64,000 bases of DNA from Rhodeus uyekii (taxonomy: Eukaryota; Chordata; Actinopteri; Cypriniformes; Acheilognathidae): positions 699,663 to 763,662 of the forward strand of contig JAWRVZ010000246.1 of assembly GCA_037043235.1 (NCBI GenBank), written 5' to 3'. Position 1 is the first letter of the stretch; each line of letters starts with the position of its first letter. A model generated the notes under the pieces. That model was not told the origin of the DNA. It saw only the letters and a program-made list of their open reading frames with translations, and made no database searches. Positions 24,302 through 36,477 of this stretch are shown in pieces. A program made the position numbers and the translations under genes.

Positions 24302-26043
24302 AAGATGATATTGCTATGTTTGTGTGTTTCTAATTAGTGGTGTTTGTGAAGGCATGCATATTGCTCACACTTGTTTAACATACACAAAACCATATGTTTT
24401 TCAAACCACATGTAACTCATCCTGCACCATGTGCACTACAGACGTGATGAATCATGTCGTGTCTCGCGTTGAACCATGCCGTTTCTTTTCTAATCCATCA
24501 GCCAGGAACCATTTAAAGCTCTTTGAAGAAGGAACCAAAGTCATATTTTCTAGTCAGATACTAGAATATCACAGAGAGACTGTATGGAAGATGGAAATGT
24601 ATAGCAACAAGTTTTGCATGGATAATCACTAATTTTATTCAGATAATGTAAAGAATTAGTTGTCTGCTAACCTGACTATTGCACAAATGTATTGTATGTT
24701 CTATAATATATGAGCATTTTGCATTTCGTGAATTCATGAGATGGGGTCAGGGTTCAGCTAACATACAAAAGCAGGTTCTAGTCATGTTGTGCCACGTGTC
24801 AAATAGAGAAAGGGGGCTGTAAAGCGTGTGTGTGTGTTGGTTAGATGAGCTCTAGCATGTGAGCATTTAAACACACCTTCAAACACCCAAAGCCCATTAT
24901 GTGAGCACCATTCCCAACCTTTACATCCTGCTGCGGACTACGGGAGGGGTAAAGCCTGCCTGGTTTCAGGAGGCCGGAAAGCACACATAAAAGACCCTCT
25001 CAGGTCTCGCAGTAATTTATTAGTCCAGCAAGAGCCTCACGTCCAGTAAAACATCCTTCCTCAGTGACAGCACTCCTTTATGACACCATTATCTCTGCTT
25101 GGCAGCAAAACATACATTATCACAATCAGCGTTGCTTAGTGCATTAAACAATTATATTCAAATGACTCACTACTGGTAAAAGTACCATTTTTTGATGCAG
25201 GCATTTTGTAGTTTCTATATGCACTGCTCTTTCATTCATAAGAGTCTCTGTGCGGAGCTGCGTTGCAGGTTTGGTTTTATAACACGTCTCATTAAGGTCA
25301 GTGTTACGTAATGGCAGAAAATTACAGATTTAGAACGATAGAGAGTTTTACCCTCTAACCCAGAATGCGTTCGCTAGATCATAGCTTTTAAATGAGTTGC
25401 TAAGGTAGTAAGTGCATTGCTTCAGTTTCTCTTTTGAGAACTGCATTGTATTTGTGCAAGACCATTCTCTCGTGTCGTTCAACTCTGAATGGGAACGGGC
25501 GTTAGCATTCGTGATATCTTGGAAGTCTTCACCTCATGAGTCTTTAAATAGTTATTGCTGGTCAATTTTACACGTTTTTTTTTTCAGTCAAAGCTTCATT
25601 ATAGCTATTTTGGACACATATTTTTTGAAGGTGGGTGTGACGACTTTAGCATACTTTAAGCACAGCGCTCTGTTTAAAGCTGCCTGTCTAAACTATTGCT
25701 GCTGCTTGTCGTTCAGTAGGTTTTAGTTCGACTTGTCCCCGTGATAAGGCTTCGTTCGAGACTGTGCATTTTAACACCCCTATAAGCATATTATTTAGCC
25801 CAGTTCAGATGCGTTCGCATGGACACTTTGTGTTAGAAGATGGAAAAAGGGATTTCGGTGAGCCTCAGGGGCTGGTACTGAGCCTCATTAAGTTGTTCTG
25901 CGCTCATGTGTGGGTGGCTGTGTTGTCAGGAATTAATGTATGTTGCTGGCTACGGTTTTGTAAGAGATAGGTAGTAACCTCTTGGGTTTTTATGTGTATT
26001 AGGTTGAAGGAACAGACTGCAAAAAAAGAAATAGTCAAAAGAT

Positions 26044-26285
26044 ATTAAAGAGCTAGTTCACCCATCATTTATTCACCTTTATTTGTTCCAAACCTGTATG
26101 AGTTTATTTCGTCTGTTGAACACAAAGAATATATATTTTGACGTTGATGGGTCCCATACTCAAGTATTTTTATTTCCCCTACTATGCAAGTCAACGGGAC
26201 CCTTCAACTGTTTGGTTACCCATATTCTTCAAAGTATATTTTGTGCTCAGCAGAAGAAAAATCTTTTTTTTTGTTCCGAATGATG
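26044..26285. mobile_element. Cyprinid-type MITE-like repeat, right end lost
   Basis: TTAAAGAGCTAGTTCACCCA, then CCAAACCTGTATGAGTTTAT, AACACAAAGAATATATATTT and GGTTACCCATATTCTTCAAA. The usual right terminus is absent. Confidence 0.55.
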
Positions 26286-26849
26286 CCATACCAGTTTGTT
26301 TCACTTTTGTAAAAGACGATTGCATCACCAAGTCACGCCTGTATTTTGTGTATTGCCCGAATTCCTTATAAGGTTACATTTCAGGAGACACATTTCCAAG
26401 AGCTGTCAATGGCACAATGGTGTATTGATGTACACCCAGTGAATCACAGCCACCGGTAGCCTTATTGTGAAAACTCAACTCGCATTTCATAAGTAGTTAG
26501 TACACAACCAACCCCGGCTGTTTCCCTCCGGGCAGCACATCTGAAATCTTTATTAGCAGTATGTATAGGTCTTTATGTTTCTCCAGTGTGTCTCTGAGGC
26601 CCTCCGGAACAGGAAAGCAGGAGAGCAGGAGTGACTCCCTCATCCATCAGCTCTCACGTTACTCAAACTGATTGCTGCATTAATGAAGCGTGACCTTGAC
26701 TTCTAAAGACGACTGTAGGAAACAGCAAAAACCTGGAATCATCATCGCCCCCATGCCAGGATGTTGGACGTTAACTGTTTCAACATAAACCTGTGGTTTG
26801 CAGATAAATGAAAGTGAAATTGCTCCCATATTCTGACACATTTTCTGAC

Positions 26850-26925
26850 ACATTGAGCTGTGATGCTCATGCGGAAGACATGGGTTTGAATTGAATCTTG
26901 CAAGCAAAGTGATTGTCCTGTTCTC
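26850..26925 (+). mobile_element. Probable SINE fragment
   Basis: TTGAGCTGTGATGCTCATG and GACATGGGTTTGAATTGAAT resemble the tRNA-like part of the SINE in forward orientation, but diverged. Confidence 0.35.
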
Positions 26926-26984
26926 TTCCCTCTTCTCCTTATATATAATTGATATTATTTAAAGTGTTGAGGTCAGGTAGATCT

Positions 26985-27395
26985 TTTTAAAGAAATGAAC
27001 TTATTTTATTCAGCAAGGATGCATTACATTGATCAAAAGTGACAGTGAAGACATTTATAATGTTACAAAAGATTTCCATTTCAAATAAACGCTTTGTTTA
27101 TCTTCACAAAAATATGAAGCAGCAAAAAGTCAACATTAATAATCATGTTAATAATGTTTGTTGATCATCATATCAGAATGATTTGTGAGGGATCATGTGA
27201 CACTGAAGACTTGAGTAATAATGCTAAAAAAATACAGCTTTAATCACAGGAATCAATTACATTTTACAATAAATACAAATAGAAAACTGTTCTTTTAAAT
27301 TGTAATAGTATTTCACAGTGTTTGCTGTTTTTACTGTATTTTTTGATCAAATAAATATAGCCGTCGTGAACAAAAGAGACTTCTTATAAAATAAT
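26985..27395 (+). mobile_element. Interspersed DNA repeat (TCATGTGAC family), copy 2
   Basis: TTTTATTCAGCAAGGATGCA, TTGATCAAAAGTGACAGTG, GATCATGTGACACTGAAGAC and TTTTTGATCAAATAAATA occur in the order known for this cyprinid repeat. Confidence 0.6.
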
Positions 27396-27634
27396 AAACT
27401 ACGATTGGTAACACTTTGCAAAAAGGTATCATTAGTTAATGCATTAGGTAACATGAACTAACAAGTTGTTTTTGCAAATTATCTGCCATGATCTCTTAGA
27501 AAAACATGATATTAGTAATCATTTATGTCTATGGTGTTATATTTCAACCTGAATTACATACAGAACTATATAACGATATGATTTTAGCACTCAATCCACC
27601 AGCTTAATAATTATTATTACTCTTTTAATAGTGT

Positions 27635-27801
27635 TCTTTCTTTGTTTTTATTTGGCCATAAAACAGGAATAAAGGAGGTTGACATGTGTCGGGACATTCC
27701 TGATCAAACCGCAGGTCTGGATCTTGTAGTCTTCCTCGCTATGACTCTTGTCTGATGTGGAGACGCCGTCAACCAGCAGGCATTTCCATCCTGCCAACCA
27801 T
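27635..27801 (-). other. Possible terminal exon of an unknown minus-strand transcript
   Basis: Read on the minus strand, a long pyrimidine tract and TTAG acceptor end at 27802. An open frame follows (GWKCLLVDGVSTSDKSHSEE...) whose TAA stop overlaps an AATAAA signal at 27652-27647. No homologue is recognised and no upstream exon was identified. Confidence 0.2.
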
Positions 27802-28857
27802 CTAACCGAGATAGACAGAAGAAGAGACGTGAGGAAACGTGGGAGGTGAGCCACATGTAAGACAGATGAACTGGTCTTAAAGAACAAATTTATACGAGAT
27901 TCACTAAAGATGCCTTGCATCCACCCTAGACAAGTTTTGCACCTCTAAAAAGTTCTTCAACCAATGTAATAGTATTTTAAAAGTTTCAGATATGATGCAC
28001 ACTAACATTAATAGCGCGTCAAAGCTCAGAGCGAGAACAAAGAAAGAAACAGATTAAGATAAATGAGACTGCTCACACTTTTAAGTCTCTCTGTATGTCA
28101 TAACACATGATGCTGCTGCCAGCAAGTCAGAAAGCAGTATTTTCTGAACCGACCAAACACACCCTCGCATGAACAATCACGGCTCCGCCCCTTTACTATT
28201 GATTCCTGACCTTTGCTTGAGCGAGCGCAGCACTCGTCTTAAATGAAAAAACAAACAGACGGAGCGAAACAACCCCCCACTCTTTATCACCAAGTGTTCA
28301 TCATCAATGTGTCTTACAGATCATTTCCAGGAAGTGAGCCTATTAACTGCATGTGAGAAAAGTTTGAGTAAGGTTTCTGTAATCATTGTCAGTGTTGTAA
28401 TATGGAAATGTAGAGGTGTGTGTGTGTTGCATAAGCATGTCTGCCAGGCTGACGTCCTTATAATATTGACTAAACAAATTTGAATCAGACTGCTGGTGCT
28501 ATCATCATCGCAATCAAAGATTTGTTATAGTTTGACTATGTAAACCAGGCCACATGTTAGAGGCTGAGCTTGTCCAACATGTAAAGTTTATGCATCCATT
28601 CACGCATAATCAATCAGATGTTTGCTCTGACTCACAAAAAACAAAGTTTTCCAGCTTCTTAGTTTGTGCTGCAATAGTCAGTGTTAGGGAAAAGACTACA
28701 TTTTGTCATTTCTGGAGAAAATGCTCTTGAAAAGTGCTGAATGTCTGTGTAAAAGTCATGGCTGTTATGCTAGACTGATGTTTTTGGTTTCCAGACCATT
28801 GCAAATACTTGCTACGATATTCTTAGTGATATTTAGTATATTATTGTAACGATCAGT

Positions 28858-29250
28858 GTTGTGCGATGCGGAGAGGGATGGACGCAAGGCAGATTTACAA
28901 AACTAAAGTCACTTTAATAATAAACAAAACAAAAGACTTTAAATACAAAGCAAACAAGCACACTTGTGCACAAACTAAACAAAACTCAGGAGACGGTTTA
29001 AAACATCCACATAGCACCTAACATTGATTTCACTTCTTTAACAACCGACAAACACAAGGGAAATGCAAGAGTGATTTATACACAAGAGGAATCACAAACA
29101 CCTGGGAGACTAACGAGCAAGTGATTACATGACAGGTGCAGTGAGTGAAACAAAGACCCGATAGACAGGGAGTGAAACAAACAATGACAAGACTGACAGG
29201 AAGTGACAAAGAAGACCCAGACAGTGGTACAGTTATTCTGTGGTTGCCAC
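28858..29250. mobile_element. Repeat related to 19,285-19,640
   Basis: GTCACTTTAATAATAAACAA, then CACAAACACCTGGGAGACTA and GACAAGACTGACAGGAAGTG, which parallel the copy at 19,285. No coding potential is seen. Confidence 0.4.
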
Positions 29251-30027
29251 AATCGGTGAAATTTACATTTAAAATCTGGTAATTGTGGTTGTCAGAGCTT
29301 TATTGTAACGTGTATCGTAATACATCAGTAACATTACAAGTTTATCGATTGAACTTAGATTAACTGTATTAAAGTGTATATTTTATTAACTGAAATCATG
29401 CTAATACTAAATGACTCAAATCTGTTTTTTATAATATGAGAACTTCTTTTAAAACATTGGTGGTAAAGAGAAAGCCACACGGTGAATCAAAGTAGTTTTT
29501 CCACAGGATTAGGTAAATACTAATATATGGGGTGTGTTCAACCTTGACATGTTTGGTTTGATTAAAACAAACTCTGGTGTGATCGCTTTGTTAGTGCGGA
29601 TCGTTTAAATAAGTGTGAACGCTGTCATCCGAACACTGATGTGCAGCAAACACCAGGACTGAGATGATGAAAAAATGGGTCTCGGGTGCGAATCGACTGA
29701 AATAGAAACACAACACTGAACAAACACATTTAAGCAAACCAGAAACCAAACATGATGTCACAAGACGTGACCCTAAAAGGGATTTCTGACGCGGTTTTGA
29801 TTTTATAAACTCTTCACGAGTTCTCAATTGGTCAAAATATCATCATATGTAGAGACACACATACAACAAGCACATTTATCCAAGAACACAGACCACATTG
29901 TTTCAGATGTTCGTAAAATATACGCAACAAAAGCCGATTCCTATGCCTTTAGGTTCTGTAACTTTAGGTTAGGAGTTGAAATGCCACTGTGAATGCTAAG
30001 CAGACCAGGACTAAATGTTTTAGGACT

Positions 30028-30183
30028 ACATTTACATTCATGCATTTATCAGACACTTTTATCCAAAGCGACTTGCATTGCATTCAAGAAACACATTGAC
30101 ATTCTAATCAGTTCTTGCTTTCCCTGGGAATCAAACCCATGACCTTGACGTTGCAAGCACCACTCTCTACTGTTTGAGATGCA
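30028..30183 (-). mobile_element. tRNA-derived SINE copy
   Basis: TTTATCCAAAGCGACTTGCA and CCTGGGAATCAAACCCATG mark another copy of the same family. Confidence 0.65.
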
Positions 30184-32746
30184 GGAAAGCTCAAAGTATA
30201 GGAAAGGACTAAAACACCATCATGGTAACACACACACTAAAATAATGCAATAATCAATCATTTAACAAAATAAGATCTAGCATAAACCATGATGTTGATA
30301 TCTGATAAGAATAAATTAATAAGAAAGTTATTTCAAGTAAAAAACGTATTAAAACTGTACATTTAACATTATTTTGCTGTAGAATTAGATTCCATTAAAT
30401 ATCTTACGTTTACCTATTAAAATGTTTTTACCATATCCTTTTTACAGTCTTTTACCGTTAAAATGGCATTTTTTTCAGTGTACGTTTTTCTGGGTGGATT
30501 TTAGGTGTTGTTTTTCCAATAAACATCCAAAAGAAACTGTTTTAAAATGTTTATTGTATTCTGCCTTAAGTCCCTCCTTCAGTGTAAGTAAATGGGATTT
30601 TGTTTTGTCTGCTTTACCAACTCTGATTACTTATCTCACCTCATCATGCCCACATGATTTGAAATAGCTTTCATGTGTATAGCATAAACTTAATAATAAG
30701 TCTGCAGCATAAAAGTTAGTCGGGGTGACTGTAAGTGTTGAAGGTCACTGACCTGAATTTATTTTGTATAGTAAACTCTAAAACAGCGTGCCAGTTTTTT
30801 TTTAAATCCATCTCACATGAGGAGCTGAATGTCTTGGCTTCTCTCCGTATCTCCAGGTTGAACTTTGATCTCGTCTTTGGGAATGTGCAAAGTGAGATTA
30901 CATCAACAGGTGCAGGTCCTTAACCTGGTAACCTCATGAATGATGATTCACCCCTTTTCCTAATAACCGGCACACCCTTTTCCTGCAGAACTCCAGGACA
31001 ATATGCCTGTATGTCACACCTGTGTCTTTGTGAAGAGAGCCCATCTCCACCGGATTTAATCAGGATTTGTACATCTGGAGATGGTTTGAATAGATGCTGT
31101 GTGTTGCATTTTTAAATCTCAAGAGAATTGGATTCTTCTTAAATGATTTATTTAGTTGTATAGATGTTTCACTGGGAGAAATAGTCAAATAATAGGAGGA
31201 TATAGAGCTGTAAAATATGGTTGGATAACATCTCAGATTGTTTCTTGAGAAAGAATCTAAGTTTGACACATTGATCGCTTTTGAAACTGTAGAGGAGACA
31301 CTTGAGAAATCTGATCTCCGTTTCAGCTCAGTGCTCTAATGTTTTTAAAGAGATCTAATTAGTGATTTTTCTTTAATACGGGATATTGACTCAGATTCAG
31401 ATATCTGAAATAGAGTACAAACAGATTCTTCTAGCTTCAAACCACATTTTAAAGTCAGCATGACATCAAAATTGATCATAATTTTTTCTGCTGCTCTACA
31501 TCCAACTTCCTGGCGTATATTTATAAAACCTTTTTTTTTTTTACTCGTTGAATATCTTGTTTCGCTCAGCAATCTGTTGCATTATGAGAGCAAAATTGTT
31601 GTCTTTAAGCTCAACCTTATTTTAACTTTTGCCCGTCTAGTAGTTAAAAAACAAAACTGCATATATTTTGCGGAAGAACATTAGTTTTAGTTGTGTTTCG
31701 GTTTTGAGTGACTTTGTGGATGAATGAAAAATAGATGATGCTATATAATGAACTTAATGCATATGAAAATGTATCTATGTAATGAGATTAGTTGTTCAGG
31801 GAAGAAGGAGACAGCGGGAACCGGAGAACATTCAAACTAACTTTACTCTCATAAAATTTACACAAAACGAAAGTAGCTCCGACAACTGGACGACTGCTGC
31901 ATAAAAACAGACGTGGTCCTGTCTTGTCCATCTTATCGTCTCTTCTCCTTTCATACTCCTGTGATATAGTTTTATACTTTTATACTCCCACTGTTCATCT
32001 TGCTTACCAAAATCTGTTTACCAAAACACCTTACTCACCTGTTGAGTAATAAAAATGCCATCTCCATCGCTTTCATTCTAATCCCTTAGTTCTTCATCTC
32101 TGAAACGCCAAGCTAATGTTGATTCTTGTTTTATTACGAGCTCTGTCTTGTTCTCTTTTCTCCAGCAGACTCTCCTCTGTCCTGTGTGCGTTTAAACAGG
32201 TGATTCTTCAGAGGTTGAAGGTTTAGCGGCTCTATGTCAACCTTTCGCTCTCGTTGCACAACTGACCTCTGACCTCAGACCATCAGACGTGTCAAAGTAA
32301 CAAGAGTAACTATTTATGGATATGACGAGACATGCACAGGCGATTGATACATGTATACAATTTCCTGTGAAAACCATCCTGCTAAAATATAAACACTTAT
32401 AATAGGCTTACCATAGTGAATCAGGATGACAAAAAAACACGTTTTAAATTGAAAAAATCATTTAAATTTAGTTGACTTTGTACATAAAAAGTAACAGTGT
32501 ATCTTTAAAATGAAAACTGGAAAACTTTATCCATGTAAAGTTATTTTAAAGCCATGTTTGCCCTTTAAAATTGCTTTTAATCTGCGTCTGGTAGCGAACA
32601 TGACTGCGATGTTATTGTTTAAACATCTCAAGCAGGTGTTCCTTCAAGCCTGGTTAAGTGACCCTTTTTTCTCCAAAGGTGCATAACTGCCTGACTTTAT
32701 AAGGCACTTCCTATGTGTGCTTACAATGACATCATATCAACAGTGG

Positions 32747-32747
32747 A

Positions 32748-32783
<36 letters not shown>
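32747..32783. repeat. Compound (GT)n(GA)n microsatellite
   Basis: A run of GT units followed directly by a run of AG units. Confidence 0.85.
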
Positions 32784-35153
32784 AGCAGGATCTGACAACG
32801 GAGGAAAGTTCATGGCCGTGTTTCTATCAACACAAGGCAATCTGAACTCAGATCAGTTCATTTCTGTCTCCATGCATAATCTCAAAGCGAGGTGCATCAA
32901 ATGACACAGGAACAGTTGATAATACCTCCTGTAGGAAAGCATTTTCACATTGACAAACTCTGACTTAGCTGGGTTAATGTATAGACAAATGCAAATATTA
33001 CTTGGATAGCTTCTAATCCGTATAAATGCTGTATGCATCCTGTTGAATCAACATTTGCAATAAATGCACGTCATTCACAATTACACACAAACCATCCTCT
33101 TATGAACCCCCATGTGCACATGCATGCATGCATGTTCACCCTTCTGTGAATCACCACTTGCACAACATTAAAAGCACCAGTTCATTTGCTCTCCTGGTGG
33201 CAACAACTGGTCCGCTGGAATGTGTGGAATGTTCTTGAAATTATAGGGGGATTAAAGCGAGTCGGCTCATCCACGGCCAAATATCGGATGATAAGCCTGG
33301 TGGGTTTGGGGGGCCAAGGCCAGACTTGGAGATTTGCAATACTGTAACACAAGCACATTTTGTTCCCGCTGCATTCCTGCCTCTCGGCTCTGTTTGTTTA
33401 GCACGTTGAGGTTTTTTTTGAGTGGCATTGTGTTTGACCGTTTGCAAAGCTTCACACTCAGTGTGCAAGTTAAAGGATCCTTATGGCATGGATTGAGCTG
33501 CCAGATTTAATTTAACACTTTAAAAGTATTTGTTGAATTTAGTGGTGGGTTCATACAAAGCAATGCAGCTTGTTGGACAAAAAAAGTAAATGACAGCAAC
33601 AACAAAAATGTCTTACATAAACCATGTTTGTCCTAATTTTAGCTTGTCTTTCATGTATTCTGGGTTGCATGTTCTTTTATCTCAAGAAGTTTTCTTCATA
33701 GGTTTTGAGGATCAGGGAATTCCACTCAACTTGTCTATGTTGGCCTGTCTATTTTAAACTAAAAACGTCAACTAAAACTATTAAAAACATGTCTGTTAAT
33801 TCAAGAAAAGCTGAAATAAAATAAAGATTATTTGAAAAACTTAAGCAGTAAACTGAAATAAGTTGAAGCACTACAAGTATTAACTGTAAATCACAACTAT
33901 AACTAAGGGGCAGTTTACACAATATGCTTTTCAAAGAAAAACTGAAACTTTATATGTGTTTTAGCTGTTTATTAGGATACAACTTTCTGTTTTTAGTCTA
34001 TAATTGTCATGCAAACATACCTTTTATCAATAAAATGACAAAAGCACATAATGAAATAACTAAAAGTAACTTGAAACCTACAAATACAAAAATAAAAGCT
34101 AATTAATTTGCACCAAACTGCAATAGTTTTGTATTGATAAGTTGATAAGCCTGTAAAGTGTATCATAATTATGCATGATTATATGGTTAGTTATGTGCAT
34201 TTATCTTTATTTCATTCCTACTGTGCACAACAGACCTGTGTCCCGACTGAAGTCCACTGTAAACATGCATAAACACTGGGATGAGATCTGTTCATCTCAC
34301 GTCCGCATTGGGCATCTGAAGACGACTGAATCAGATGTGTGTTATATATGATATACAACAGCTGTTATCTACCCCACAGACCATAATGAAGAGACATCAC
34401 CAATATCCATCTAGCCTGCAGACAATACGGGCTCCATCTTGACAGGCAGGTAAATATAATGTAGCAGTAAAACATTTCAGTGTTTGCTGTGTGTGCTTTC
34501 TTATCAGCGATGGAGCCACTTTTATGTCTCATTGTCTGTGTGGATTCACCGGGGCCGCAATCCCTTATTTTCTTTATTCTGTGCATTAAACGTCTCTCTT
34601 TGCATGTCTCGACTGATGTTGTTTAGCCTTGTATGGTCTTGTCTGTCTGTTCAAATAAGTCTTCTCGACTCTGGACTGTCATGTCATGTTAGCGGTTTGT
34701 CTGGTTTCAGGCATCCAATGTTTATTTGCTGTAATGTCTGCCTCAAAGCCACATTTTTTTTATTTAGATTTGATGTATATCTTTGTTATATCACATTTTA
34801 ATATTTCAGATGCACAATTTTGTTTAAACTACACACCCTAAATAATCTGTTTTCTGACTCTGTTATTGTGTTTTTATTAATAGAGATCAAAAGGGGGATT
34901 TCAGTTTTAATAGAGCTTTGCTTTGGGGAAAAAACAAAGACAAGCTTTTATTTAGGGAAAAACTAACTTTTTGGAGGCTAATAATCTAAACAAAAACAAA
35001 AATTGGTTTATCTTTATAAAAACACATTTTTGTTAACTGTAGTGGATGTGTGCTGTTAAATATTGAAAAAAGGATGATTTTGAATGTTTTTGTTAGTTAA
35101 TTTAGCATATTGTATTATTTGCTATTGAATATGTCATGTATGTGATGATGTTC

Positions 35154-35155
<2 letters not shown>

Positions 35156-35188
<33 letters not shown>

Positions 35189-35417
35189 TCTTTAGTGTCA
35201 CATGATCCTTCAGAAATCATTCAAGAAACATTTATCATTGTTGAAAAAGGTTTAAAGTTTTTACAATTATTTCATTAAATTAAAGAAATTAATCATTTTA
35301 TTCAGCAAGGATGCATTAAATTGATGAAAAGTGACAGTGAAGACATTTTTATTGTTACAAAAGCTTAATATATATGTGTATATATATATATATATATATT
35401 GTGTGTGTGTGTGTGTC
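35156..35417. repeat. (AT)n and (GT)n microsatellites around a repeat copy
   Basis: (AT)n at 35156-35185 and a compound (AT)n(GT)n at about 35368-35416 flank the rearranged interspersed repeat 35,187-35,365. Confidence 0.85.
35187..35365. mobile_element. Interspersed DNA repeat (TCATGTGAC family), rearranged copy
   Basis: A reversed piece (TTTAGTGTCACATGATCCTT) is followed by a forward piece (ATTCAGCAAGGATGCATTAA). The copy therefore contains an internal inversion. It is bordered by (AT)n on both sides. Confidence 0.5.
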
Positions 35418-35929
35418 TAAATATAAGTGTGTGTGTGCATATACGAATAAAAATAAGAATTTCTCTTTAATTTCATTTTAGCTACGTACAAAATATTATT
35501 TACAATAAACCATCACACACATTTTATTTACTTAGTATGATTATTGTAATAATAATTATTGTAATAAATTTGACTTTGAAATGTGATCATTTGAAATACT
35601 GACTTATTTGGAAGACAATTCATATTAAAATGCATACATGAGACATTTTATTCGTTTTTTTTATTAGGGCCAAATGTTTAATTTTAAGAAAATGTTCAAA
35701 ACAATATATGTATAAATGCCATTTTAAGTTCTCCTCACTATTTATCAACACCAGTTAATGTAAAAAATAAATAACAAATATTATTTCAACTATTTAAAAA
35801 AGCCCCATAGTGAAAACAGTTGTCTTTGTGTGATATCCTATTTTTTCCAAAACACATTTTCAAATAAAACTGAGTAAACAAATGCACACCGCAGTGATAT
35901 AGAACGGCGCTGTGTCTTTAAATCCTGAG

Positions 35930-35966
35930 CTGGGGGCGGGGCTTGCGCGTGCAGAGCATTTAAAGC
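35930..35966 (+). promoter_or_regulatory. errfi1: errfi1 core promoter (GC box and TATA-like box)
   Basis: A GC box (GGGGGCGGGGC, 35932-35942) is followed by a TATA-like CATTTAAAG at about 35957-35965, in a CpG-rich block that stands out from the AT-rich surroundings. Transcription should start about 25-30 bases downstream, near 35,985-35,995. The exact start site is inferred. Confidence 0.6.
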
Positions 35967-35987
35967 GGCGCGCAGAGCGCACAGTCG

Positions 35988-36129
35988 TTTAACGAACCTC
36001 TCGCGCGCTGTCATCAATGTCCCCGCGCATCTGTAGAGCTCGAGTAACACTAACAAACGGACCGAACGGGATCATTACGGCACTATGAGCTGTTAACACC
36101 GGAAACCTACAATCTACCGGCAGATTAAG
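35988..36129 (+). other. errfi1: errfi1 non-coding exon 1 (5' UTR)
   Basis: GC-rich sequence downstream of the TATA-like box ends at a good donor (AAG|GTGAAT, GT at 36130-36131). Vertebrate ERRFI1 has a non-coding first exon and starts translation in exon 2, which fits this layout. The 5' boundary is approximate; the 3' boundary is read from the splice site. Intron 1 would then be 36130-39713, about 3.6 kb. Confidence 0.6.
36017..36088 (+). promoter_or_regulatory. uORF of 23 codons in errfi1 exon 1
   Basis: ATG at 36017 opens a frame of 23 codons that ends at TGA 36086-36088, wholly inside the predicted 5' UTR exon. A second tiny uORF (ATG AGC TGT TAA, 36085-36096) overlaps its stop. Both would be read before the main start and could lower or tune translation; that effect is inference. 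Confidence 0.45.
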
Positions 36130-36249
36130 GTGAATTTTACTGTTTGTTGGCCACATTGTCTGTGTTGGTGGTCTGTGTTTTTTGCGTGTGCGCGCGCGTG
36201 TATGTATGTGTATGTGTGTGTGCGCGCGCTCGTTTGCTGATGACGACAG

Positions 36250-36477
36250 TGACGTGTGTAACGATATTATCAGATTCTGTGACAGAACATCCGATAAGGA
36301 GTGTGTGTGTGTGTGTGTGTTAGTGAGAGAGAGAGAGATCAATTAGGAGGGAAGCTTTTAACTTGATGGGTTTTTGAGCTTATCTTTTAGGCGCTGATTA
36401 CATAAAAAAACAATAATATTGATGATTTTTCAGATGCCAAAAAAAAGCGCGTGACGGTATCATAATATGTGACGTCG
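36250..36477 (+). promoter_or_regulatory. CRE-like sites in errfi1 intron 1
   Basis: TGACGTG at 36250-36256 and TGACGTCG at 36470-36477 (palindromic core GACGTC) resemble CREB/ATF sites. They lie 120-350 bases after exon 1, still near the CpG-rich promoter. ERRFI1 is known as a rapidly induced gene, so such sites are plausible, but no function is shown by the sequence. Confidence 0.3.
36301..36338. repeat. (GT)n(GA)n tract in errfi1 intron 1
   Basis: Ten GT units, a short break and six GA units about 170 bases after exon 1. A shorter GT/GC-rich tract lies at 36,185-36,230. Confidence 0.85.

Larger units (their letters stand above)
15746..35929. other. Intergenic, no gene recognised
   Basis: Long stretch upstream of errfi1 with SINE, MITE-like and DNA-transposon copies listed separately. 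No coding exon could be supported. Distal errfi1 enhancers could lie here, but none can be named from one sequence. Confidence 0.55.
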
